The notes beneath the pieces are model-generated. The model ran no database searches. It was not told the origin of the DNA and saw only the letters and a program-made list of their open reading frames with translations. A stretch of DNA of 33,149 bases. It comes from Ramicandelaber brevisporus (taxonomy: Eukaryota > Kickxellomycota > Ramicandelaberales > Ramicandelaberaceae). The DNA is taken from the NCBI GenBank assembly GCA_025201865.1, contig MU602922.1, positions 1 to 33,149 of the forward strand, given 5' to 3'. Both the position numbers and the translations under genes were made by a program. Shown here piece after piece: positions 1 to 7,276 of this stretch; positions within the stretch are counted from its first letter, which is position 1, and the number at the start of each line of letters is the position of its first letter.

Positions 1-106
1 TGTGAGGTTGAATCAAGGAAAGGTCTCTTAAAGGTGGAAAAGGAGTTCGGGAACGATACAGTGTTTCTGTGTCAATGAGGGGAATGTCGTCAGGACTTGA
101 GTGAGT
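1..106 (-). repeat. Left terminal direct repeat (putative 3' LTR)
   Basis: Bases 1-106 match 4346-4451 exactly and diverge at the next base. On the plus strand it begins TGTGAGGTTG. On the element's sense strand it therefore ends in CCTCACA, which agrees with a 3' CA end, but its other end lacks a clean TG. The length of 105-106 bp is short for a copia LTR. The window starts exactly at the repeat edge, as expected when a contig breaks where a multicopy LTR meets different flanks. Confidence 0.7.
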
Positions 107-244
107 GAACTAGGAAGAAGAAAAGGAAAGGAAAGAAAGGGACTAGACGGGTGTAAAAAGGGAGCTATAATTTTACTGCCACTGCTTGACGATCCTTCAT
201 GTGAACATCGCCTGAGAAGGCGCCATATTCACATCATACGATCC

Positions 245-3200
245 TCATTTACGAGTAGACAAATGGCGGCCGTTCTTGGCGGAAGTACTGGGTTCGAGCC
301 CTCCATCATTCTCTCTTGATTCCTGATTAGGGACTGACTCCGACACACCACCATGGCGCTGGATCTGAACCAAACCCAGACCAGTGCCACATAAAGAGTG
401 ACGAGCCTGAACGAGAGCCTTGGTCAGCATGTCAGCTGGCTGCTGTAAGGTGGAGATGTACGTGACTCGGATCTTGTTCTTCTGCACCAGGTCATGCACA
501 TACTTGAATGCCACGTCCATGTGTTTCATACGCTGAGAAGGAGCATCAGTCTTAGCCATTTGAATGGCAGCATTGGAATCACAGTGGATTACAATGGGCA
601 AAGTCTGGGCAGCTCCAATATCAGCAAGCAAACGGATCATCCACTCGGCTTGACGGCAGGCAGATTGCAATGCAAGGTACTCAGCTTCAGCAGACGATTG
701 AGCAACCACAGTCTGCAACTTGCTGCGCCAGGCCACAGCAGCACCATTCAGCAGGAACGCGAAGCCGCCAGTAGACTTGCGCGAATCAACGTCTCCAGCA
801 TAGTCACTGTCCACATAGCCAACAAGCTTGCTCTCATTGTTCTCGCCATAGCAGAGACCTTTGTCAACAGTTGACAGCAAGTACTGCAGCACGCCAATGG
901 CAGCGTTCCAGTGGTCAAGAGCGGGAGCATTGGAGAAGCGAGCGAGCTTGCCCACAGCGAAAGCCACATCAGGACGAGTGCAGCGAGCAATGTGAGAGAG
1001 CTCGCCAAGCAACTGACGATACGGGAAAGGACACTCAGCTGTACCATGCTCAGCAGTTGGTGTCTTGCGCAAGTCAAGACCAACAGGGAGCGGGACGACT
1101 GCACGGCGGCTTGGCAACACCTGGTGACCTTGGGCAACATCCTTGATATAGTGTGCCTGATCAATCACGACAGTGCCACGATCTTGGCCAAACTTGACAT
1201 TGAGACCAAGATAGCGAGAGACAGCGCCGAGGTCACGAATCTTGTACTTGGCAGCCAGCTCCTTCTTGAATGCAACCACCTTGTCCAATGAGGCAGAGCC
1301 GGCCAGAATGTCATCGACATAGATACAGATGATCAGAGTAGAGACACCTGTACCTCGACGAAGCACACACGGGTCGGCAGTGCTGGCAATGAAGCCAACA
1401 GACACCAGGAAGTCATGAAGCTCGTGCCACCAACATTTGGGAGCCTGGCGCAGACCGTATAGCGCCTTGTGCAGCAGCAAGACCTTGTTCGGCGGCACGC
1501 CGTCCATGCCAAACGGAGGCAAGACATGGATGGTGGCATCAACAGCACCATTGAGGAACGCAGTACTCACATCGACATGATGGACGTACCACTTGTGTGC
1601 AGCTGCCAGAGCCAGCAGCGTGCGCACAGTCTCAGACGCAGCAGTCGGCGCAAAGGTCTCGAAGAAGTCCCTTCCGGCACGTTGTTCGAAACCACGGACG
1701 ACAATGCGCGCACGATAGCGAGAAATGCTGCCATCCTCTGCACGTTTGCGTACTAGTACCCAGCGTGTGGAGAGAGCCTTGATACGTTCAGAACGATCAG
1801 CCAGAGACCAAGTGCCAGTAGCCTGCAGCGCCGCCAGTTCCTCGTCCATAGCTGCTCGCCATTCACCTGCCTCGGGACCAGCCAGAGCCTCTTGTAATGT
1901 GGGTGAATCAGAGTCAACAGCTGCGGCAGCCAGAGCACGAGAAATGCCATCGACATCGGCATCTTGTGGAGCAGAGCGCGGTCGGACGGTGAACTCCATA
2001 GGAGAGTCTGGAGGAGATGAGTACACAGATTCATCGTCAGCAGAGGAGACTAGGTCATCATCGGCATCATCACCACCACCAAGTGAGTCGCCGCTAGCTG
2101 AGTCACTGCTAGCCGAGTCACTGCTAGCCGAGTCATTCACATCAGCGTCCAGGTCCTTGAGGAAGTCTTGTTGCTGCTGGACCTCAGCGCTCTTACCAAC
2201 CAAGTCGCCATACATGAGATTCTCGTCAAACACCACGCTCGATGAATGGACAATGTTGCCTGTGTCCAACATGAGCACCTTGTAGATACTTGGATGCTCG
2301 CCATAGCCAATAAGGACACCCAGGCGTGCCTGCGAGGTGCTCTTGCCAGCCTTCTGATCGTGGACCAATGCTTTGCAGCCCCAAACACGGATGTGATCGA
2401 TGGACGGCGCCTTGCCAGACCAGCGCTCAAGCGGAGCCTTGTGCTCAATGGCAGAATGCGGCGTATGGTTGTATAGATGAACCGCGGTCTCCACAGCGTA
2501 CTTGAGGTACTTGAGAGGCATATTGGAGCCCAACACCAGCGAGCGGACACGCTCGATCAAGGATCTGTTGAAGCGCTCAGCGATGCCGTTTGACTGTGGA
2601 GAGCCAGCTGCTGTGTACTGCCAAACCACACCATGAGACTCGAGGAGAGACTGGAACGCAGCACCAGCATACTCACCTCCGTGGTCTGTGCGCAGCGCCT
2701 TGATCGAGCAATCAGTCTGTTTCTCGGCAAAGGCAATGTAAACAGCGAACGCGGCAGCAGCGTCGCTCTTTGCCTCGAGCTGCTTGACCCATGCGAAGCG
2801 AGAATGGTCGTCTACCACCACCATGAAGTAAGCCGGACCACGACTTGTTGGAAACGAGACTAGATCACTGTGAACGACCTGCAACAAGTCGCCAGTGCGC
2901 ACACCACCACCACCAGAAGGATGTGGTGCCTTCGTCATCTTGGCCTTCACGCACACCTCGCAGACGCATGAACCCTTGTGTGGAACTTGGCCAGTCTCCT
3001 TGATCTCGACACCATCGCACGCCTTAACCGCAGCCTTGACCTTGGCAGCCGAAACATGGCCTAAGCGTTGATGCAGTAAGTCAGCATCAACCACAGTGGC
3101 AGCGTTTGCCACTGCAACAGGCGCCGCCAGAACAGGCGCCTCAACCGACAAGACAGTCGATTCAACCGGCAGAACAGCCGATTCAGCTACAGCAGCTGTA

Positions 3201-4333
3201 GCTTCATGCTTCACGACGAGATCGAGCATATACAGACCACCCTTGACCGCTGAGCCAGTGACTAGCAACTTCTTGCCATTGATGATGCGACACTTGTTGC
3301 CGTCAAACTCGATGCGATTGCCATGACTCGATGCTCGGCTAACGGAGAAGAGGTTGGCGCACAACTTGGGCACCAGTAGGACATTGCGAAGCACGATTGG
3401 AGAACCACCATACCCAGCGGCCTTGACGTTGCCATGGCCAACAGCATGGATGACATCACCGTTGCCAAGAGTAACTGCCAGTGGCTGGCCCAGCTTGGAG
3501 TACGATGAGAGGGCCGAGCGAGATGATACCATGTGTTGAGTCGCACCTGAATCGATGACAAACTTGTCGCCATAGTGCTCGGACGTCAGCATGGCCGCCG
3601 CCATCGTCAGCATGGTAGCTGCACCCTTGTTGTCAAGCTTGGGACATCTGTTCTTGACATGGCCAATCTCACCGCACTCCCAGCACTTCGGAGCCTTCTT
3701 CTTGCCACCACCGCGGCCGCCACCACTAGCACCACCAGTTCCAGCCAGCATGGCACTTGTCTTGTTCTGGTGCAGCTGGTCGTTCTCCTCTTCACGCAGG
3801 CGGCTCACAACGTGGGGCCATGTCAGGTTTCGACCCGCCTTGAGCGCCGCACGCAGCGTCTTGAACGAATCCGGGAGAGCACGGAGAAGAGCCATGCATA
3901 TGACGGACTCTGTCAACGGGTGGCCGTTGACTTGGATGTTCAGGGCAAGCTCACTAACCCGGTTGGACAAAGCCAGGATGCCCTCGCCATCGACCATACG
4001 GAGATTCGACCAGTCCGCTATATAGCGGTCCAGAGCCTCCGCCGACGCTGCAGTATAGAAGTCATCAATAACCTCCAACGCATCAGCTGGATTGGCCCAA
4101 ACAGTACGCACCATCATCTTGTGCTCTCTGTCGAGACTTTTGAGCAAAAGGGCTCTGGCCTTGTCCACCAAGCGGCGAGCCTCGTTCGCGTCGGTGCCCT
4201 CAGGGAACGGCGTGCGCTCAAAGACAGACCAAACACCGGCAGCAGCCGCAAGGGTTCGGAATTCAATCGACCAGAGCAGATAACCGTAATCCTTGGTAAG
4301 TTCGGGCGGATCGAGCTTAATATCGGGAGACAT
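245..4333 (-). CDS. Copia-type Gag-Pol polyprotein
   Basis: This 1362-residue polyprotein would supply capsid, protease, integrase and reverse transcriptase/RNase H for retrotransposition. Visible in order are a Gag region (about 1-200), a CCHC zinc knuckle (C217, C220, H225, C230), a retroviral-type aspartic protease site DSGA at 261-264, a GAG-pre-integrase HHCC zinc module (H426, C458, C461), and an integrase core with D490, D550 and E586. A Ser/Asp-rich linker follows, encoded by about three near-identical 15-bp units around 2093-2137. The reverse transcriptase carries YVDD near residue 1004, and RNase H carries YVDSDYAG near 1165 and ends around 1310. Integrase precedes reverse transcriptase, the copia order and not the gypsy order. 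No frameshift separates Gag and Pol. The start is the first ATG after the upstream repeat. All catalytic motifs look intact, so activity is plausible but not shown. Confidence 0.95.
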   Translation of the reverse strand: MSPDIKLDPPELTKDYGYLLWSIEFRTLAAAAGVWSVFERTPFPEGTDANEARRLVDKARALLLKSLDREHKMMVRTVWANPADALEVIDDFYTAASAEALDRYIADWSNLRMVDGEGILALSNRVSELALNIQVNGHPLTESVICMALLRALPDSFKTLRAALKAGRNLTWPHVVSRLREEENDQLHQNKTSAMLAGTGGASGGGRGGGKKKAPKCWECGEIGHVKNRCPKLDNKGAATMLTMAAAMLTSEHYGDKFVIDSGATQHMVSSRSALSSYSKLGQPLAVTLGNGDVIHAVGHGNVKAAGYGGSPIVLRNVLLVPKLCANLFSVSRASSHGNRIEFDGNKCRIINGKKLLVTGSAVKGGLYMLDLVVKHEATAAVAESAVLPVESTVLSVEAPVLAAPVAVANAATVVDADLLHQRLGHVSAAKVKAAVKACDGVEIKETGQVPHKGSCVCEVCVKAKMTKAPHPSGGGGVRTGDLLQVVHSDLVSFPTSRGPAYFMVVVDDHSRFAWVKQLEAKSDAAAAFAVYIAFAEKQTDCSIKALRTDHGGEYAGAAFQSLLESHGVVWQYTAAGSPQSNGIAERFNRSLIERVRSLVLGSNMPLKYLKYAVETAVHLYNHTPHSAIEHKAPLERWSGKAPSIDHIRVWGCKALVHDQKAGKSTSQARLGVLIGYGEHPSIYKVLMLDTGNIVHSSSVVFDENLMYGDLVGKSAEVQQQQDFLKDLDADVNDSASSDSASSDSASGDSLGGGDDADDDLVSSADDESVYSSPPDSPMEFTVRPRSAPQDADVDGISRALAAAAVDSDSPTLQEALAGPEAGEWRAAMDEELAALQATGTWSLADRSERIKALSTRWVLVRKRAEDGSISRYRARIVVRGFEQRAGRDFFETFAPTAASETVRTLLALAAAHKWYVHHVDVSTAFLNGAVDATIHVLPPFGMDGVPPNKVLLLHKALYGLRQAPKCWWHELHDFLVSVGFIASTADPCVLRRGTGVSTLIICIYVDDILAGSASLDKVVAFKKELAAKYKIRDLGAVSRYLGLNVKFGQDRGTVVIDQAHYIKDVAQGHQVLPSRRAVVPLPVGLDLRKTPTAEHGTAECPFPYRQLLGELSHIARCTRPDVAFAVGKLARFSNAPALDHWNAAIGVLQYLLSTVDKGLCYGENNESKLVGYVDSDYAGDVDSRKSTGGFAFLLNGAAVAWRSKLQTVVAQSSAEAEYLALQSACRQAEWMIRLLADIGAAQTLPIVIHCDSNAAIQMAKTDAPSQRMKHMDVAFKYVHDLVQKNKIRVTYISTLQQPADMLTKALVQARHSLCGTGLGLVQIQRHGGVSESVPNQESRENDGGLEPSTSAKNGRHLSTRK

Positions 4334-4345
4334 GATGTGATAACG

Positions 4346-4451
4346 TGTGAGGTTGAATCAAGGAAAGGTCTCTTAAAGGTGGAAAAGGAGTTCGGGAACG
4401 ATACAGTGTTTCTGTGTCAATGAGGGGAATGTCGTCAGGACTTGAGTGAGT
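4346..4451 (-). repeat. Right terminal direct repeat (putative 5' LTR)
   Basis: Perfect second copy of bases 1-106. It lies upstream of the gag-pol start codon in the element's orientation and so should be the promoter-bearing LTR. No TATA box is evident in its 106 bases. Its outer edge directly abuts another duplicated segment starting at 4451. Confidence 0.7.
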
Positions 4452-4711
4452 TCGTCGTGCTCGTCATTTCGGGAGGATTGAATACGGAAGGAGATGTTGA
4501 AAAATATTAGATGGCTTTTACAAGTGATAATAAAGAAAAAGAAAAAAAAAACATTCAGGAACCTTATCACTTCGTATGTATACAACGCCACATTTGCCAT
4601 CACGCCTTTGTCGCTTTTTTTTCGTCGTGCTCGTCATTTCGGGAGGATTGAATACGGAAGGAGATGTTGAAAAATATTAGATGGCTTTTACAAGTGATAA
4701 TAAAGAAAAAG
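4451..4711. repeat. 91-bp direct duplication with a 79-bp spacer
   Basis: Bases 4451-4541 and 4621-4711 are identical over 91 bp with a 170-bp offset. The 79 bp between them (4542-4620) is an A-run, a short unique segment and a T-run. The first copy starts at the edge of the retrotransposon repeat; the second runs into the 3' flank of the carbonic anhydrase gene. No gene is seen here. It may be a real local duplication or an unmerged contig overlap left by the assembler next to the transposon. Confidence 0.8.
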
Positions 4712-4745
4712 GGTTGATTGGAGCTAGCAGAGTAGTATTGCTAAC

Positions 4746-5744
4746 TTATTTGCTCGATGGCAGATCATACTTGAATGGCTCGGCAACTTGTTCAACGGAC
4801 GAAATCGAGTGTCCCAAGTCTTCCAGCCTTCCAGTCTCGATATGGAACACCCAGGCATGCAGTGTCAGCTTCTTACCATTCTTCCACGCCTTCTGCACAA
4901 CCTCGGTGCCTGCCAATGCTCTGACGCCGTTAATCACGTTCAAATCAATCACCTTCTTTTCCTTCTTCTCCTCGCATGACTCAGCATCGAGCTCGTGCTT
5001 GTGAGTGTGAATCAGCTGGCGAACAGGCGCGAGCCAGTGGTCCAAGATGCCCAGCGGCTGCTTAGCGATTGCACCGCGAATGCCACCGCAGCACGTGTGA
5101 CCCGCCACAACAATGTGGTCGACACCCAGGTACTCGACCGCATAGGTCAGCACAGACATGCTGGAAAGGTCGTTTGGCGAAACGACGTTGGCAATGTTGC
5201 GGTGGATAAACAGCTCGCCCATTGGAGCGCCACCCAGCAAAGTGTTTGGAGAAGTGCGGGAGTCGGCACATCCAATCCACAGCACACGCGGCTCCTGGCC
5301 CTTGGAGAGCTGGGAGAAGGCGGTGGGACTGGCGTTTTGGACGGACTCGGCCCACTGCTTGTTGCTTTCGAGCAGAAGGCGAGGAATTTCTTCATGCTTG
5401 AGCAGGCGGCCGCCAGTGTACAGGCGAGTCTGGGTGGTTTCGGCAGTGACCACAGCGAGCTTCGATGAAGGTGAGGCCATTTTGGAGACCGTGCTATTAC
5501 CGTTGGCGATGGTGGTAGCGGTTGCTGCTGTTGGCGAAGATGAAGATGAGAACAAGATCAAGGGAGACGGGAAGCGAGGACTGCTGTTGCCACCACTGCC
5601 AACTCCTTGAGATGTTGCTGAAGAGGACTGGAAGAATCTGCGAGTTTGAGACGTGGTCAACACAGGCAGAAGAGACAAAAGGCGCTGTGGCATAACTCTG
5701 AACTGAAAGGGGGAGAGAGGGAGGGTGGAGGGGTGGTGGGGCAA
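4746..5744 (-). CDS. Beta-class carbonic anhydrase, putative mitochondrial
   Basis: This enzyme hydrates CO2 to bicarbonate reversibly with a zinc ion. The 332-residue product has the beta-class zinc ligands C159, H216 and C219, the Asp-Arg dyad D161/R163 in a CADSR motif, and the AGHTCCGG motif. The first 88 residues are rich in Ser, Leu and Arg with few acids, and Met18 begins MPQRLLSLLP with a later TRRFF, which looks like a mitochondrial targeting sequence. Met89 (codon 5478-5480) precedes the conserved domain and would give a cytosolic form of about 244 residues, close to the usual family length. The translation start is therefore the main uncertainty: Met1, Met18 or Met89. The promoter side carries a 103-bp tandem duplication. 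The family assignment is secure; the location in the cell is inferred. Confidence 0.93.
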   Translation of the reverse strand: MPHHPSTLPLSPFQFRVMPQRLLSLLPVLTTSQTRRFFQSSSATSQGVGSGGNSSPRFPSPLILFSSSSSPTAATATTIANGNSTVSKMASPSSKLAVVTAETTQTRLYTGGRLLKHEEIPRLLLESNKQWAESVQNASPTAFSQLSKGQEPRVLWIGCADSRTSPNTLLGGAPMGELFIHRNIANVVSPNDLSSMSVLTYAVEYLGVDHIVVAGHTCCGGIRGAIAKQPLGILDHWLAPVRQLIHTHKHELDAESCEEKKEKKVIDLNVINGVRALAGTEVVQKAWKNGKKLTLHAWVFHIETGRLEDLGHSISSVEQVAEPFKYDLPSSK

Positions 5745-5779
5745 ATGGTCAGGCGAGCAAGCAAAGTAGCTGAGGGCGG

Positions 5780-5988
5780 CAGTGATATGGCAGGCTGAAT
5801 TATCAGTCGCTGTCCGTCAATGGTGGTGGTGCGTTGTTGTTGGTGGTTGAAGGGAGGCAGCCAACCTCCGTGCATTGTCTCACAGTGATATGGCAGGCTG
5901 AATTATCAGTCGCTGTCCGTCAATGGTGGTGGTGCGTTGTTGTTGGTGGTTGAAGGGAGGCAGCCAACCTCCGTGCATTGTCTCACAG
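5780..5988. repeat. Tandem duplication, 103-bp unit, two copies
   Basis: Bases 5780-5885 recur exactly at 5883-5988 (106-bp identity, period 103, 3-bp overlap at the junction). It lies 36-244 bp upstream of the longest carbonic anhydrase start, so a true duplication would double part of that promoter or leader. The intergenic stretch 5745-6262 otherwise holds a CCAAT pentamer near 6042, two GACGTC hexamers around 6037 and 6067, and the 3' flank of SEM1. No further gene is seen in it. Confidence 0.85.
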
Positions 5989-6152
5989 CCAGCGAGCAGG
6001 TTTGGAACAAAAAAAACACCGCGGGAAAAATTCTGACGACGTCCAATCACATGATGCCGATCTGTTGACGTCTTCCTCGAGCCGACGACATCGAACATCA
6101 TGCCATCTTGCCATCTTCGGCCGTTTTCAAACAGGTTGGAGTTATACATGCT

Positions 6153-6158
6153 TTTATT
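6153..6158 (-). terminator. Polyadenylation signal for SEM1
   Basis: AATAAA reads on the minus strand about 105 nt beyond the SEM1 stop codon (6263-6265), a usual distance for a fungal 3' UTR. Confidence 0.5.
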
Positions 6159-6262
6159 CAAACAAAAAGATATGTCTTTGAAGTCAAATGAAATCAAGTG
6201 AAATGAAACGAGAAAAAAAAACAAATTAGAACATCGTGGAATATGCTCGTGTTTGTTTGACA

Positions 6263-6789
6263 TTAGGCTGGCGTGGCAGATGCTGATGGTACAGCAGCTG
6301 TGGCAGTGGCTGCGGCAGCCTTGGACAGTTCCGTGCGCAGCTGGTTAGCAAAATCGTCCTCAATGTCGTCATCATCCCAGTTGACAACCCATTGTTGCTG
6401 GTTCTCCGTGTGTAGTGCCTCATCAGTCCAATCTGTAAAAAGATAATAAAAACATGGTTGAAGTGTCAAGTCAAATGTCATGATATAGAACAGATCAAAT
6501 GTCAGTTAACTGCTCGTCAACTTCATCGTATATAATCAGACTGCCTGTTCCGCTTCGATAGAGATGTAGACGACGCTGTTAATGTTGTAGTAAATGTGAC
6601 GCGTCATTCGAAATTTTTTCCAGCGTTAGACATACCTTCAGTGGCAAACTCTTCAAACTCATCGTCCTCCTCGAAGGCGCCGAGAGAAGGCAGAGCGCCT
6701 TGCTTATCCTGTGCTGCCGCTCCCGTTGCCGGTGCTGCTGCTGCTGTCGAGGTGGTCTTGCCGGCCTGATTTGTAGCTGTGCTGGACAT
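6263..6789 (-). CDS. SEM1: 26S proteasome lid subunit Sem1/Dss1 (two exons)
   Basis: Sem1/Dss1 is a small acidic disordered protein that staples the proteasome lid and also serves in TREX-2 and, in many eukaryotes, recombination complexes. Exon 1 is 6636-6789 and exon 2 is 6263-6432, giving 107 residues. The intron (6433-6635, 203 nt) starts GTATGT and ends TACAG after a T-rich tract. Splicing joins exon 1 ending FEEFATE to exon 2 beginning DWTDEA through a split Asp codon. This restores the family pattern: a first acidic motif (EEDDEFEEF), a Trp-Thr motif, then the hallmark [11 protein letters not shown] and a basic/alanine C-terminal helix. The Ala/Thr/Pro-rich N-terminus and alanine-rich tail are longer than in yeast (89 residues). 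It is transcribed divergently from COX23. Confidence 0.93.
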
Positions 6790-6916
6790 GGTGTGTGTAT
6801 ACAAAAAGGAAGTGAGTTGATTGACACAGATCGTTACAACGAAGAAGAAACAAAAAGAAAACAATCGCCAAAAAAAGAAATCTCGATCTCGAAAGAACAG
6901 CAAATACGAGGACACG

Positions 6917-7252
6917 ATGAGCTCGTCACAGCCACAAGCCAAGACAGCACCGGCAGCAACAGCAACACCGGCAGCAACAGCAACAGCAACAGGAGTAGAC
7001 ATGAGCACTGATAACGACGCTAAAGACCGCGTGAGTATTGTCGAATTCACTCACAAACCACCATCATATTTCATGGACCCATGCAAGCCCGAGGCTCGGC
7101 GCTCATTGCGGTGTCTTGAAAACAATCCCCACAATCGATATGCATGCAAAGACCTTGTCGAAGCCTACAAGGAATGCAAAAAGATGTGGAGGCAAGAGCT
7201 TAAAGAACACAACTCAAAGAAGCTCAGTGAGCGCAAAGTTGAACTCGTTTAA
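6917..7252 (+). CDS. COX23: COX23-like twin CX9C mitochondrial protein
   Basis: Cox23 is an intermembrane-space protein needed for cytochrome c oxidase assembly, linked to copper delivery with Cox17. The C-terminal domain has two CX9C motifs forming the CHCH helical hairpin: C-KPEARRSLR-C and C-KDLVEAYKE-C. An aromatic-Pro run before the first Cys and a KKMW segment after the last resemble Cox23/CHCHD7 and distinguish it from other twin CX9C proteins. The chosen ATG at 6917 gives 111 residues with an Ala/Thr-rich leader; an upstream in-frame ATG at 6821 would add 32 very basic residues, and an internal ATG at 7001 would start closer to the domain. The AATAAA at 7253-7258 directly follows the stop codon. 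It shares a short intergenic region with SEM1 and converges on the debranching enzyme gene. Confidence 0.85.
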   Translation: MSSSQPQAKTAPAATATPAATATATGVDMSTDNDAKDRVSIVEFTHKPPSYFMDPCKPEARRSLRCLENNPHNRYACKDLVEAYKECKKMWRQELKEHNSKKLSERKVELV

Positions 7253-7276
7253 AATAAAGGTTTCACGATGAATAAA
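7253..7276 (+). terminator. Two AATAAA polyadenylation signals for COX23
   Basis: AATAAA occurs at 7253-7258, immediately after the COX23 stop, and again at 7271-7276. Cleavage 10-30 nt downstream would lie inside the coding end of the opposing debranching-enzyme gene. Confidence 0.5.

Larger units (their letters stand above)
1..4451 (-). mobile_element. Ty1/copia-type LTR retrotransposon, apparently full length
   Basis: A single 1362-codon gag-pol frame (245-4333, minus) lies between perfect direct repeats at 1-106 and 4346-4451. The domain order protease, integrase, reverse transcriptase, RNase H is diagnostic of the Ty1/copia (Pseudoviridae) class. The frame is unbroken and the two terminal repeats are identical, which in LTR elements points to a recent insertion. 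Only 12 nt separate the inner edge of the upstream repeat from the ATG, so any primer-binding site must be very compact or overlap the start codon; no TGG-starting site is visible. The flank outside base 1 is not in the window, so a target-site duplication cannot be tested. The outer ends are uncertain because the repeats are unusually short for LTRs. Confidence 0.9.

Noticed and set aside
288-302. GGTTCGAGCCC on the plus strand at 291-301, a perfect Pol III B-box
   Set aside because: No A-box or tRNA cloverleaf can be folded around it, and it lies within the coding end of the retrotransposon ORF.
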